This document shows positions 50,651 through 59,778 of a stretch of 64,000 nucleotides of DNA, in pieces. A program made the translations under genes and the position numbers. The DNA is taken from contig NZ_CP146609.1 in assembly GCF_037094465.1 (NCBI RefSeq), forward strand, positions 2,537,501 through 2,601,500, given 5' to 3'. The notes under the pieces are model-generated. The model was not told the DNA's origin. It ran no database searches and was given only the letters and a program-made list of their open reading frames with translations. Source of the DNA: Pseudodesulfovibrio sp. 5S69. GTDB lineage: Bacteria; Desulfobacterota; Desulfovibrionia; Desulfovibrionales; Desulfovibrionaceae. Numbering within the stretch: position 1 is the first letter of the stretch; each line of letters opens with the position of its first letter.

Positions 50651-52254
50651 CCGGCAAACTCATCGGCGTCCTCATCTACCTCGGGATCATCTTTTATCTC
50701 GGCTACCGGGCCTGGCTCAAGACCAGGGAGTCCACGGACTACATGCTCGCCGGGCGCAGCATGAACCCGTTCGTTCTGGCCATGTCCTACGGGGCGACCT
50801 TCGTCTCCACCTCGGCCATCGTCGGCTTCGGCGGCGTCTCGGGCATGTTCGGCATGTCCCTGCTCTGGCTGACCTTCCTGACCATTTTCGTGGGCATTTT
50901 CGTGGCCATGGTTTTCTTCGGCAAGCGCACCCGGCGCATGGGGCTCGCGCTCGACTCCCACACCTTTCCGGAATTTCTGGGTAGGCGGTATGGCTCCAAG
51001 TTCATCCAGCAGTTCTCCGGCGTGGTCATCTTCGTGTTCATTCCGGTCTACGCGGCCGCCGTGCTCATCGGCATCTGCCGCATGCTCGAGGTAGCCTTCC
51101 CGCTCGTGAGCTACGGCGCGTGGCTGCTCATCGTCACCGCTATCGTGGCCGTGTACGTGGTCACCGGCGGACTCAAGGCCGTCATGTACACCGATGCGTT
51201 CCAGGGGACCATCATGGCAGTCATGATGCTCATCCTCGTGGTCACCACCTACGCCCTGCTCGGCGGCGTGACCGAGGCCCACCAGGCCCTGACCGACATG
51301 GTCGCCTTGATTCCGGCCAAACTGGTCAGGGGGGGGCTCACCGGCTGGACCACCGGGCCGAACGTCCAGTCGCCCATCGGCCTGACCGTGTACACGACCA
51401 TCATCTACGGCGTGGGCATCGGTGTGCTGGCCCAGCCGCAACTGGCCATCCGCTACATGACCGTGCCGTCCGATCGCGAACTCAACCGGGCCGTGGCCAT
51501 CGGCGGGGTCTTCATCCTGCTCATGACCGGCGTGGCCTTCGTCACCGGAGCCCTGTCCAATGTGGTTTTCTTCCAGAAGTTCGGCAAGATCGCCATCACC
51601 ATGGCCGGGGGCAACTTCGATTCCATCATCCCGATGTACATCGACAAGGTCATGCCCGGTTGGTTTTCCGGCCTGTTCCTGGTGGCCATGTTCGCGGCGG
51701 CCATGTCGACCATGAGTTCGCAGTACCACGTGGGCGGCACGTCGCTCTCCCGCGACTTTCTGGAGCAGTATGTGACCGTGGGCAACAACGGCTCGTCCAT
51801 GAAGCTCAACCGCCTCGGCGTGACCGTGGCCATCATCGCCACCCTGGTCTGGGCCTGGCTGCTGCCCGGCGGGGTCATCGCCCGGGCCACGGCCTTCTTC
51901 TTCGGGCTGTGCGCGGCCTCCTTCCTGCCCATCTACGTGCTCGGGCTGTATTGGAAAGGCATGACCAAGACCGGGGCCAAGGTCTCCATGGTCGGCGGGT
52001 TCTGCTTCTCCATGTTCTGGCTGCTTTTTATCCACGTCAAGGAAGCGGGTTTCATCGGCCTGTGCCAAGCCATGTTCGGCAAGGCCACCCTGGTGGCCGA
52101 CGCCGCGCCCGGTTCCTGGACGTGGCTCATGCAGTGGGTCGACCCCAACGTGGTCGCCCTGCCCGTCTCCCTGGTCCTGGCCGTGGGCGTCAGCCTGGCT
52201 ACCCGACGAATCGAAGAAAAGCATCTGGAGCTCTGCTGGGAAGGACTCTGCTGA
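50647..52254 (+). CDS. Sodium:solute symporter (SSS family)
   Basis: A 535-residue inner-membrane transporter with about 13 helices. Family features are STDYMLAGRSMNPFVLAMSYGATFVSTSAIVGFGG (here starting about residue 27), GGLKAVMYTDAFQG and the AAAMSTMSSQYHVGGTSLSRDF sodium-site region. Carboxylates, amino acids or pantothenate are possible solutes; sequence alone does not decide. It is translationally coupled to the 45-residue protein and followed by a strong terminator. The frame continues upstream through the small gene but is not used. Confidence 0.92.
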   Translation: MTGKLIGVLIYLGIIFYLGYRAWLKTRESTDYMLAGRSMNPFVLAMSYGATFVSTSAIVGFGGVSGMFGMSLLWLTFLTIFVGIFVAMVFFGKRTRRMGLALDSHTFPEFLGRRYGSKFIQQFSGVVIFVFIPVYAAAVLIGICRMLEVAFPLVSYGAWLLIVTAIVAVYVVTGGLKAVMYTDAFQGTIMAVMMLILVVTTYALLGGVTEAHQALTDMVALIPAKLVRGGLTGWTTGPNVQSPIGLTVYTTIIYGVGIGVLAQPQLAIRYMTVPSDRELNRAVAIGGVFILLMTGVAFVTGALSNVVFFQKFGKIAITMAGGNFDSIIPMYIDKVMPGWFSGLFLVAMFAAAMSTMSSQYHVGGTSLSRDFLEQYVTVGNNGSSMKLNRLGVTVAIIATLVWAWLLPGGVIARATAFFFGLCAASFLPIYVLGLYWKGMTKTGAKVSMVGGFCFSMFWLLFIHVKEAGFIGLCQAMFGKATLVADAAPGSWTWLMQWVDPNVVALPVSLVLAVGVSLATRRIEEKHLELCWEGLC

Positions 52255-52279
52255 TCCGTCATTGAATGGCATGATCGCA

Positions 52280-52311
52280 GGGCGCCGTTCCGGGAGGGAC
52301 GGCGCCCTTTT
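52280..52311 (+). terminator. Rho-independent terminator after the symporter
   Basis: GGGCGCCGTTCC pairs with GGGACGGCGCCC (one G-T pair) around GGGA and is followed by TTTT. It is 25 bases past the stop. Confidence 0.9.
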
Positions 52312-52446
52312 GGTTACGGGTTTTGAAATAATGAAAAAGGGAAAGCCGCGGGGGAACGACAGGCAGGCGGCACCGCCGCCGGCGGGCGATGGTCCGTCGC
52401 CCCGCCTCTCTCGCGGGCGTTCGCCGCGCCTGGGGGTGCAGCTTTG

Positions 52447-52475
52447 TTGACAGTTGCTTTTGAAGCGAACATAAA
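52447..52475 (+). promoter_or_regulatory. Candidate sigma-70 promoter of dut
   Basis: TTGACA (52447-52452), a 17-base spacer and CATAAA (52470-52475), 35 bases before the dut start codon. A perfect -35 with correct spacing after the symporter terminator makes this a good promoter candidate. Confidence 0.6.
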
Positions 52476-52510
52476 CAACCATTCGTTCAACACAAGGATA
52501 GAGACGCACA

Positions 52511-52969
52511 ATGAACAAGATCGACGTGAACGTGAAGTTCCTGCATGAGGTTTGGCAAGAAAATGAATTGGCCTACGCCACCGAGCATTCGGCGGGGCTG
52601 GACCTGCGCGCCTGCATCGACGAGGGCGAGATCGAGATCGGCCCCGGCGAAAAGGCCGCCATCCCGGCGGGCGTGGCCATTGAGGTCCGTGAGCCCAGCG
52701 TGGCCGGATATGTGTTCTCCCGCTCCGGGCTGGGCACCAAGGAAGGCCTGACCGTCAGCCAGGGCGTCGGCGTCATCGATCCGGACTATCGCGGGGAAAT
52801 CAAGGTCTCACTGCTCAATACCTCGGGCGAGGTGCGACGAATCAGGCGCGGACAGCGCATCGCACAGCTCGTCTTCATGCCCGTATTTCAAGCGATAATC
52901 AGCCCGGTGGAGGAACTCGGCCAGACCGCGCGCGGCGCGGGCGGGTTCGGCTCCACGGGGAAACACTAA
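52511..52969 (+). CDS. dut: dUTP diphosphatase
   Basis: A 152-residue trimeric dUTPase that hydrolyses dUTP to dUMP, limiting uracil in DNA. All five family motifs are present: SAGLDLRA, FSRSGLGTKEG, GVGVIDPDYRGEIKV, RRGQRIAQLV and the C-terminal GAGGFGSTG. It is 13 bases upstream of argD. Confidence 0.96.
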   Translation: MNKIDVNVKFLHEVWQENELAYATEHSAGLDLRACIDEGEIEIGPGEKAAIPAGVAIEVREPSVAGYVFSRSGLGTKEGLTVSQGVGVIDPDYRGEIKVSLLNTSGEVRRIRRGQRIAQLVFMPVFQAIISPVEELGQTARGAGGFGSTGKH

Positions 52970-52982
52970 AGAGAGAACGAAA

Positions 52983-54191
52983 ATGTCTGATAAATTTGAT
53001 GCGATAAAAGAACGGGAATCCAACCTGTTATGCCATACCTACGGCCGCTATCCCCTGGCCGTTTCCAGGGCCAAGGACTGCCGGTTGTACGACCTGGACG
53101 GCAATGAGTACTATGACTTTCTGGCGGGCATCGCGGTCTGTTCCCTGGGCCACAGCCGGGAGGACCTGGCCGAGGTCATGGCCGAGCAGGCCCGCAAGAT
53201 GGTCCACGTCTCCAACCTCTTCTACCAGGAGCCGCAGCTCGATCTGGCCGAAAAGCTTTTGTCCACCTGCGCGGCGGGCAAGGTCTTCTTTTGCAACTCC
53301 GGGGCCGAGGCCAACGAGGGGGCCATCAAGCTGGCCCGCAAGTATATGCACACCGTGCGCAACGAGGAGCGGTACGAAATCATCACCCTGGAGAAGTCCT
53401 TCCACGGCAGGACCCTGTCCACGCTGACCGCCACCGGCCAGTACGGCCCCATCAAGGACGGTTTCAACCCGCTGCCTGAGGGATTCGTGACCGTGCCCTT
53501 CGGCAACGTCAACGCCCTGCGCGGGGCCATAAACGCCCACACGGCCGCGATCATGATCGAGATGGTCCAGGGCGAGGGCGGCGTGCGGCCCCTGCCCGTC
53601 GACTACGTCAACGACATCGTGGCACTGTGCAAGGAGAACGGGATCCTGCTCATCGTGGACGAGGTCCAGACCGGCGTGTGCCGTACCGGTCGGTACTGGG
53701 CGCATCAGCACTACGGCATCACTCCGGACATCTTCACTTCGGCCAAGGCGTTGGCCAACGGGTTGCCCATGGGCGCGGTCCTGTGCACCGACGAAGTGGC
53801 CAAGGGGTTCACGCCCGGCTCTCACGCCACCACCTTCGGGGGCGGGGCCGTGGTCTCGGCCGTGGCCGCCAAGGTCGTGGATATCATGATTGAAGAGAAT
53901 ATGGCCGAGCGTGCCCTCAAGATGGGTGAGTTCCTCGGGGGGCAGGTCCTCAAGCTCAAGGAAAAGCACCCGGAGACCATTGCCGGAACCCGCGGTCTGG
54001 GGCTGCTTTTCGGCATCGAACTGGCCAAGAACGGTCCGGAGGTCTGGAAGGGACTGCTGGATCATAAGATGGTCTGCAACCTGGCACAGGGCACGATTTT
54101 ACGGCTTGTGCCGCCCCTGACCGTCACTGAGGACGACGTCCTGGCCTTCATGCGGGCCCTGGACGACGTCCTGACCTTGGTTGAGGGATAG
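52983..54191 (+). CDS. argD: Acetylornithine aminotransferase
   Basis: A 402-residue class III PLP aminotransferase of arginine (and possibly lysine) synthesis. Landmarks are LYDLDGNEYYDFLAGIAVCSLGH, FFCNSGAEANEGAIKLARKY, FHGRTLSTL, LIVDEVQTGVCRTG and the PLP lysine in SAKALANGLPMGAVL (about residue 255). ArgD in many bacteria also does succinyldiaminopimelate work, but dapL makes that unnecessary here. It probably shares the dut transcript. Confidence 0.92.
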   Translation: MSDKFDAIKERESNLLCHTYGRYPLAVSRAKDCRLYDLDGNEYYDFLAGIAVCSLGHSREDLAEVMAEQARKMVHVSNLFYQEPQLDLAEKLLSTCAAGKVFFCNSGAEANEGAIKLARKYMHTVRNEERYEIITLEKSFHGRTLSTLTATGQYGPIKDGFNPLPEGFVTVPFGNVNALRGAINAHTAAIMIEMVQGEGGVRPLPVDYVNDIVALCKENGILLIVDEVQTGVCRTGRYWAHQHYGITPDIFTSAKALANGLPMGAVLCTDEVAKGFTPGSHATTFGGGAVVSAVAAKVVDIMIEENMAERALKMGEFLGGQVLKLKEKHPETIAGTRGLGLLFGIELAKNGPEVWKGLLDHKMVCNLAQGTILRLVPPLTVTEDDVLAFMRALDDVLTLVEG

Positions 54192-54256
54192 CCCGCAGGT
54201 AGTCGGCTTGACCGCCTGGAGGCGAAGGCGTATTCTGTAATTTGAGGTATTAAGTC

Positions 54257-54466
54257 ATGAGCGGCATCGCCCCCATAGGGTCCGCACCCGAGTATCCGCT
54301 CCGGCGCGAAGAGGAACCGGAACAGGTCGCCCCGGCCAAAAAGCCCGAAGCCGAGGTGAAGATTCCGGCCGAGGCCAAGTCGGAAGCGGCCAGACAGGCC
54401 GAGCAGACGACGCTCTACGACTTCCGGTATACGGGCAAAGGCTCGTTCATCGACAAGGTATTCTAG
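54257..54466 (+). CDS. Small protein of unknown function
   Basis: A 69-residue polar protein, 65 bases after argD. GAGG precedes ATG 54257. The Pro/Glu/Lys/Ala-rich first half is probably disordered, and a compact end YDFRYTGKGSFIDKVF suggests a conserved motif. No family is recognised. An AAGGCCGGG/CCCGGCCTT hairpin (54494-54518) follows but lacks a T-run. Confidence 0.6.
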   Translation: MSGIAPIGSAPEYPLRREEEPEQVAPAKKPEAEVKIPAEAKSEAARQAEQTTLYDFRYTGKGSFIDKVF

Positions 54467-54546
54467 TTTGGCTCATTGATGACGCAACCATTCAAGGCCG
54501 GGGCATGTTCCCGGCCTTGTCATATTACATGAAGAGGACCCACTCC

Positions 54547-55407
54547 ATGTCCACCCTGCTGAAGATCGAATTCACCATCCCCGAACAGGCCGCCGACGAG
54601 GCCGGGGTCTTCATCGCCTCCAAAGTCCCTCACGGTTGGGAGGAAACGCCTGCGGGCGATGGCCGCACGTTCACCCTGTACCTGGAAGATCATCCCTTGG
54701 GCCATGAAATGGTCAAGGCATTCCAGGCACGCTTTCCCGAGGCGGACGTGACCTGGTCCGAGCAGGAGTCCGAGGACTGGGCCATGGCCTGGAAGGATTT
54801 CTTCGTCCCGGTCAACTGCGGGGAATCCTTCCGTATCTATCCTCCCTGGCTGGACGACGGGGACAGCGATCACACCCACATCGTGATTGAGCCAAAGATG
54901 GCCTTCGGCACCGGCCACCACCCCACCACCTCGCTCTGCCTGGCGACCATCGGCAGGTTGGTCGAGGGCGGAACCGTCGGTAAGGGCCAGACCTTCCTGG
55001 ACCTGGGTACCGGGTCCGGTATCCTCGGCATCGGGCTGTCCAAGCTCGGCTTGACCGGCATCGGCTTGGACATCGACCCGCAGGCCGTGGTCTGTGCCGC
55101 GGAGAACCTGGAGGCCAACGGCGTCACCGAATCCATGAGCTTGGCCGTGGGCTCCATCGACTGCGTGGAGGAAGGCCGGACTTTCGACCTGGTGGTGGCA
55201 AACATCTTGTCCGGGCCGCTCATCGAGATGGCCGGGGAAATCCTTCCCAGAGTCAAGCCCGGCGGTTCTTTGGTCCTGTCCGGCATCCTGGCCGACAAAC
55301 AGTCGGATGCGGTGGCCGAGGCATACGGCCGACGCGGGCTGGGCGAGCCACAGCGGTTCGTCGAAGGCGAGTGGATCTGTCTTGTCTGGGAAAACCTGGG
55401 AGACTAG
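54547..55407 (+). CDS. prmA: Ribosomal protein L11 methyltransferase
   Basis: A 286-residue SAM-dependent methyltransferase. The N-terminal L11-binding part includes WAMAWKDFFVPV. The catalytic domain has PKMAFGTGHHPTTSLCL, motif I FLDLGTGSGILGIGLS, and VVANILSGPLIEMA. ATG 54547 is preferred, with GAGGA about 9 bases upstream; ATG 54529 is in frame and slightly longer. It is 3 bases before the glycosylase gene. Confidence 0.92.
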   Translation: MSTLLKIEFTIPEQAADEAGVFIASKVPHGWEETPAGDGRTFTLYLEDHPLGHEMVKAFQARFPEADVTWSEQESEDWAMAWKDFFVPVNCGESFRIYPPWLDDGDSDHTHIVIEPKMAFGTGHHPTTSLCLATIGRLVEGGTVGKGQTFLDLGTGSGILGIGLSKLGLTGIGLDIDPQAVVCAAENLEANGVTESMSLAVGSIDCVEEGRTFDLVVANILSGPLIEMAGEILPRVKPGGSLVLSGILADKQSDAVAEAYGRRGLGEPQRFVEGEWICLVWENLGD

Positions 55408-55410
55408 CCC

Positions 55411-56064
55411 ATGGCCCTGTACGCCACGCTCATGGAGATGTACGAAGCCATGCTGGCGGAACTTGGCCCCAGCCGTTGGTGGCCGGGCGACACCCCCTTC
55501 GAGATCGCCATCGGGGCCATCCTGACCCAGAACACCAACTGGAAGAACGTGGAAAAGGCCCTGGCCAACCTGAAGGGTGCGGGCGTGCTTGAGGCCGAGC
55601 CTCTGCACGGGCTGCCCGTGCCCGAACTGGCCGAACTCATCCGGCCCGCCGGGTACTACAACGTCAAAGCCAAGCGGATTCACAACTTCCTGCAATTTCT
55701 CAAGGATGAAGTGGAGTTCGACCTGCTCGCCCTCAAGGACTGCGAGCTGGCCGAACTGCGGCCCAAGGTGCTCTCCATCAACGGTATCGGGCCCGAGACC
55801 GGGGACTGCATCCTGCTCTACGCCCTGGATTTCCCGACCTTCGTGGTGGACGCCTATACGGCCCGGCTCATGGGCCGCCACGGCCTGGCCTGGGAGGACA
55901 TCGACTACCACGGCCTGCAATCCATTTTCATGGACGCCCTGCCGGAGGATGTGGCACTGTATAATGAATATCATGCCCTCATCGTCCGGGTGGGGGCGAA
56001 CTGGTGCCGGAAGAAAGCCGGTTTGTGCGAATCCTGCCCCCTTCAACCTTTCCTTGAACAATAG
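55411..56064 (+). CDS. HhH-GPD DNA glycosylase, MagIII/EndoIII-like
   Basis: A 217-residue base-excision glycosylase. WWPGDTPFE, GAILTQNT (35-42) and RPAGYYNVKAKR (78-89) match the MagIII (3-methyladenine) subgroup. The helix-hairpin-helix is INGIGPETGD (123-132). The Lys of bifunctional EndoIII is Glu129 here, while the catalytic Asp is D147, so a glycosylase without lyase activity is expected. Cys199, Cys206 and Cys209 match the EndoIII cluster spacing, but the fourth is Leu215. It is 6 bases before the envC-like gene. Confidence 0.85.
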   Translation: MALYATLMEMYEAMLAELGPSRWWPGDTPFEIAIGAILTQNTNWKNVEKALANLKGAGVLEAEPLHGLPVPELAELIRPAGYYNVKAKRIHNFLQFLKDEVEFDLLALKDCELAELRPKVLSINGIGPETGDCILLYALDFPTFVVDAYTARLMGRHGLAWEDIDYHGLQSIFMDALPEDVALYNEYHALIVRVGANWCRKKAGLCESCPLQPFLEQ

Positions 56065-56070
56065 GTCCGC

Positions 56071-57177
56071 ATGCGTAAATTTCTTGTCCTGCCAGTATGT
56101 TGTCTTCTGCTGTTACCGATCCTGGCCCGTGCCCAGGCCCAGGACGAGGTCTTGAGCGAGTCGTTGCAGAAGGAACATCAGAAGGCGGACGAGAACGAAC
56201 AGAAGGTCAGGGCGTTGACCCAAAAGGCCGGACAGATTTCCACCCGGCTGGCGGACATCGAGGACGACGTCAAGTTGCTCAAGCGGCGCATCCGGGACCA
56301 GGAAACAGGCTTGGCCGACATCCGCAAGGACGAGCGCCAGGCCGAGCAGGACCACTTCGCCCTGGAAAAGGAGAAGGAACGGATCACCCTGGAGTTGTCC
56401 GGGCTGATGCGCACCCTGTGGCCGGTGCATTTGCAGAACGTCCGTTCGCGTTTCGAGGGCGTGGAGGACTGGGCCATGTTCGACCGCCGTTTTAACTGGC
56501 TGGCGGACATATACGCGGCCACCAGCCGCAAGCTGGACGAGGCCAGGGCCAATGCCGAAAAGATCGCCCTGAACTTGGAGAACCAGCGCCAACTGGCCGA
56601 AGAGGCCGAAAAGCAGTTGGCACAGGTCAACCAGAGCAAGGACCGGCTGCTCCGCAACCAATACGCCCTGCGCAGGAATCTCAAGAAGATCAACAAACAG
56701 AAGGAAAACGCCGAAGAGGAGCTGACCGAAATCCTGGCCACCATCGAGGATCTCAAGTACCAGTTGCAATCCCAGAAGACCAAACGGTTCGCCCTGTACA
56801 AGCGTGCCCTGCCCTGGCCGGTCCGCGGGCAGGTGGTGGCCGGCTTCAACCTCAAGGCCAAGCCGCCTGCGCGCGGCCTGGCCATCGGTGCCCCGGACGG
56901 CAGCACGGTGCAGTCGATTTTTTGGGGCAAGGTGGTGCACAATGATACCCTGCGCGGTTTCGGGCACGTGGTCATCATTTACCACGGATACAATTACTAC
57001 AGCCTTTACGCCTACTTGTCCGATACGTTCGTGCGAAACGGACAGGAGGTGGAAAAAAACGAACCCCTGGGCACGGTGGGGTATTTCCCCAAGCTGGACG
57101 GCACGGGTCTGTATTTTGAATTGCGTTTTCATCAAAAACCAATTAACCCGGAAAGTTGGTTAACAGCCCTGAGATAA
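56071..57177 (+). CDS. EnvC-like murein hydrolase activator (degenerate LytM domain)
   Basis: A 368-residue exported protein. A signal peptide (cleavage near ARAQ, about 20) is followed by a long coiled coil (about 25-235) and a C-terminal M23/LytM domain (about 245-368) with WPVRGQVVAGFN and YYSLYAYLSD. The zinc ligands are lost: the HxxxD start reads as FNLKAK, and the HxH His as Tyr. This is the pattern of EnvC, which activates cell-separation amidases without cutting itself. Followed by ctpA and a YibQ-like gene, a common trio. Confidence 0.85.
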   Translation: MRKFLVLPVCCLLLLPILARAQAQDEVLSESLQKEHQKADENEQKVRALTQKAGQISTRLADIEDDVKLLKRRIRDQETGLADIRKDERQAEQDHFALEKEKERITLELSGLMRTLWPVHLQNVRSRFEGVEDWAMFDRRFNWLADIYAATSRKLDEARANAEKIALNLENQRQLAEEAEKQLAQVNQSKDRLLRNQYALRRNLKKINKQKENAEEELTEILATIEDLKYQLQSQKTKRFALYKRALPWPVRGQVVAGFNLKAKPPARGLAIGAPDGSTVQSIFWGKVVHNDTLRGFGHVVIIYHGYNYYSLYAYLSDTFVRNGQEVEKNEPLGTVGYFPKLDGTGLYFELRFHQKPINPESWLTALR

Positions 57178-57225
57178 TTTGTCGTTGACCCAACACATTA
57201 GGACTCCGTTATTCGGGAGGCATTC

Positions 57226-58509
57226 ATGCGTGTAACGCTTTGGATAGTCACTTTTCTGCTTCTTTTTACCCTTGCCGTCGCCCCGGCCCAGACCATTGCG
57301 GCCAAAGGCGACCAATTCGAAGCGCTCAAAACCTTCTCGCAGGTGCTCGACTTGGTTGAAAGCAACTACGTCAAGCCCGTGACCAAGAAGGAGCTCATCG
57401 ATAATTCCATCAAGGGCATGCTTGAAGAGCTCGACCCCCACTCCACCTATCTCACGCCCGAGGACTTCAAGGACATGCAGGTGGACACCGCCGGCAAGTT
57501 CAGCGGCATCGGCATCGAGATCAGCATGGACCAGGGACGCATCATCGTCGTCTCGCCCATTGAGGACACCCCGGCCTACAAGGCGGGCCTGCTGGCGGGC
57601 GACATCATTCTGGAGATCGACGGTGAATCCACCCAGGACATGACCCTCATGGACGCGGTCAAGCTGATCCGCGGCGAAAAGGGCACCTCCGTGAACCTGC
57701 TCATCCTGCACAAGGATTCCAACAAGCCGGTGGAAGTGGCCATCGTGCGCGGGACCATCCCCATCGTCAACGTCAAGACTCAGTCCCTGGAAGACGGCTA
57801 TCTCTACCTGCGGCTGACCAAGTTCCAGGAGTCCTCCACCAAGAACCTGCGCGAGGCCATCACCGAATACCGCAAGAAGCACACCCTCAAGGGCATCGTC
57901 TTCGACCTGCGCAACAACCCCGGCGGCCTGCTGAACCAGGCGGTCTCTGTGGCCGACACCTTCCTGGAGGACGGCACCATCGTCTACATCCAGGGCAGGG
58001 ACCCTGCCAACCGCAAGGACTTCTACGCCACCAAGAACGCCGAAGACGTCAAGGTGCCCATGGTCACCCTGATCAACGCGGGTTCCGCCTCGGCCTCGGA
58101 AATCGTGGCCGGCGCCCTGCAGGACCGGAAACGCTCCCTGATCGTGGGCGAACGTTCCTTCGGCAAGGGCTCGGTCCAGCAGATCATCCCCCTGTCCGAC
58201 GGGTCCGGCATCAAGCTGACCACCGCCCTCTACTACACCCCCAGCGGCCGCTCCATCCAGGCCAAGGGCATCGATCCCGACCTGCGCATCCCCTTCGAGG
58301 CGCCCAGGGAGGACGAGAACAACCTGCGCGACCGTTTCACCCTGCGAGAAAAGGACCTGAGCGGCCATCTGGAAAACGGCCAGAAGACCGCCAAGCACAA
58401 GAAGGACGAGGACGCCGAGAAGGCCAAGGACATGCTGGCCCGAGACAACCAGGTGCGCATGGCCCTGGAGCTGGTCAAGAGCCTGCCCCGAATGAAGGAA
58501 ATCCAGTAG
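57226..58509 (+). CDS. ctpA: Carboxyl-terminal processing protease (S41)
   Basis: A 427-residue periplasmic serine protease. A signal peptide (cleavage after about 26) is followed by EELDPHSTYLTPE, a PDZ domain (about 95-175) with SGIGIEI...PAYKAGLLAGDIILEIDG, and the protease core. The Ser is in NAGSASASE (about 284-292) and the Lys is K314 in GERSFGKGSVQ. CtpA-type proteases trim envelope enzymes. Its mid-operon position between envC-like and yibQ-like genes suggests control of peptidoglycan hydrolysis. Confidence 0.94.
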   Translation: MRVTLWIVTFLLLFTLAVAPAQTIAAKGDQFEALKTFSQVLDLVESNYVKPVTKKELIDNSIKGMLEELDPHSTYLTPEDFKDMQVDTAGKFSGIGIEISMDQGRIIVVSPIEDTPAYKAGLLAGDIILEIDGESTQDMTLMDAVKLIRGEKGTSVNLLILHKDSNKPVEVAIVRGTIPIVNVKTQSLEDGYLYLRLTKFQESSTKNLREAITEYRKKHTLKGIVFDLRNNPGGLLNQAVSVADTFLEDGTIVYIQGRDPANRKDFYATKNAEDVKVPMVTLINAGSASASEIVAGALQDRKRSLIVGERSFGKGSVQQIIPLSDGSGIKLTTALYYTPSGRSIQAKGIDPDLRIPFEAPREDENNLRDRFTLREKDLSGHLENGQKTAKHKKDEDAEKAKDMLARDNQVRMALELVKSLPRMKEIQ

Positions 58510-58527
58510 GGAGGACGGGCCGCGCCC

Positions 58528-59778
58528 ATGGACGACCGCGCTCCCGACAACAAGACGAACGAACGGGCCGGGTTCGATGGATTCCTCAAGAGGATCTATC
58601 GGCCCGGTCCTCTCATTTGCCTGTTCACCCTCGCCTTCCTGGCCCTGGCCGGGCTCGGCTGGATGGTCCTGAACGCCAAGACCCCGCCGCCCCAAGTGAT
58701 CGCCCCCGTGGTCGAGGATCGAAAGGTCGAGGTAGAGCCCGAGCAAGACAAGACCCAGGGCAAGGCCTATGAAGAGGCCACCTCCGACATGGAGGACCGC
58801 GTCAAGCAGGCGGACCTGGCCATCATCGAGACCATGCGGGACCTGGGCCTCAAGATGCACGACCTCGACCTGGTGGATGTGGAACTCCGCCGTTTCGAGG
58901 AGCGCGGCTATCACTATCAGGTCCTCCAGTTCCCCAAGGTCACGGACCGCAACCGGTTCCTGGTCACCCTGCGCAAGCGGCTCTATGAGCGGTTGCCCGG
59001 TGCGGTCCTGCTGGACAACGGCGACACCGAAGCGGCCGTCGAGATCAACGGCGTACGCACCCATCGGCTGCTTCTCGAAGCCACGCCGCAGATCCTCGCC
59101 CGGCCCGAGGCCAAGGGGCCCAAGCTGGTGGTGGTCATCGACGACGTGGGCGAAAATTACGGCGTGCTCAAGGGGCTGACCGGGCTCGACCTGCCCCTGA
59201 CCTTCGCGGTTTGGCCCCATGCCAGCCACACCCGCGAGTGCGTGGAACTGATCTCCGGGACCCGCCATGACCTGCTCGTCCATTTCCCGATGGAGCCCTT
59301 GGGCTACCCCAAGGTCAAGCCCGGCGACGACGCCCTGTTCGTGGCCATGAACGACGACCAGATACGGCAGCGCATCAATGAGAATCTCCAGCGCATTCCC
59401 GAAGCCATCGGTGTGAACAATCACATGGGGTCGCGGTTCACTGCCGACGGGCCGGACATGGCGGTGGCCCTGACCGAGTTCAAACGTCACGGCCTGTTCT
59501 TCTTGGACAGCCTGACCTCGGGCAAGAGCGTGGGACGGGTTACGGCCAAGTCCGTGGGCATCCCCTTCTACGAGCGGGACACCTTCCTGGACAACGTCAA
59601 GGACGTGAACGCCATCCTGCTTCAACTCCGCAAGACCGAGCGGGTCGCCCAGCGCCAGGGCCGGGCCATAGCCATCGGCCACCCCTACCGGCAGACACTG
59701 GCCGCCCTCAAGCAGTGGCAGGAAAGCCGGGATACGTCCATTCAGGTCATTCCCCTGTCGAAACTCTCCCCTGAATAG
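58528..59778 (+). CDS. Divergent polysaccharide deacetylase (YibQ-like)
   Basis: A 416-residue protein. One membrane helix (about 28-49) is followed by a linker and a DUF610/divergent polysaccharide deacetylase domain (about 200-405), with VVVIDDVGENYGVLKGL, FAVWPHASHT, LVHFPMEPLGYP, VNNHMGSRFT and FFLDSLTSGKS. Acidic and His residues of the metal site are largely kept, so activity on a glycan such as peptidoglycan is possible. It is 18 bases after ctpA, completing an envC-ctpA-yibQ-like run. Confidence 0.85.
   Translation: MDDRAPDNKTNERAGFDGFLKRIYRPGPLICLFTLAFLALAGLGWMVLNAKTPPPQVIAPVVEDRKVEVEPEQDKTQGKAYEEATSDMEDRVKQADLAIIETMRDLGLKMHDLDLVDVELRRFEERGYHYQVLQFPKVTDRNRFLVTLRKRLYERLPGAVLLDNGDTEAAVEINGVRTHRLLLEATPQILARPEAKGPKLVVVIDDVGENYGVLKGLTGLDLPLTFAVWPHASHTRECVELISGTRHDLLVHFPMEPLGYPKVKPGDDALFVAMNDDQIRQRINENLQRIPEAIGVNNHMGSRFTADGPDMAVALTEFKRHGLFFLDSLTSGKSVGRVTAKSVGIPFYERDTFLDNVKDVNAILLQLRKTERVAQRQGRAIAIGHPYRQTLAALKQWQESRDTSIQVIPLSKLSPE

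Noticed and set aside
54494..54518. AAGGCCGGG/CCCGGCCTT hairpin before prmA as a terminator
   Set aside because: It has no T-run on the plus strand; a terminator call is not supported, though it may be an mRNA hairpin.
57160..59682. 840-codon open frame on the minus strand
   Set aside because: Antisense to ctpA and the yibQ-like gene, low-complexity Gly/Val/Asp content and no homology features.
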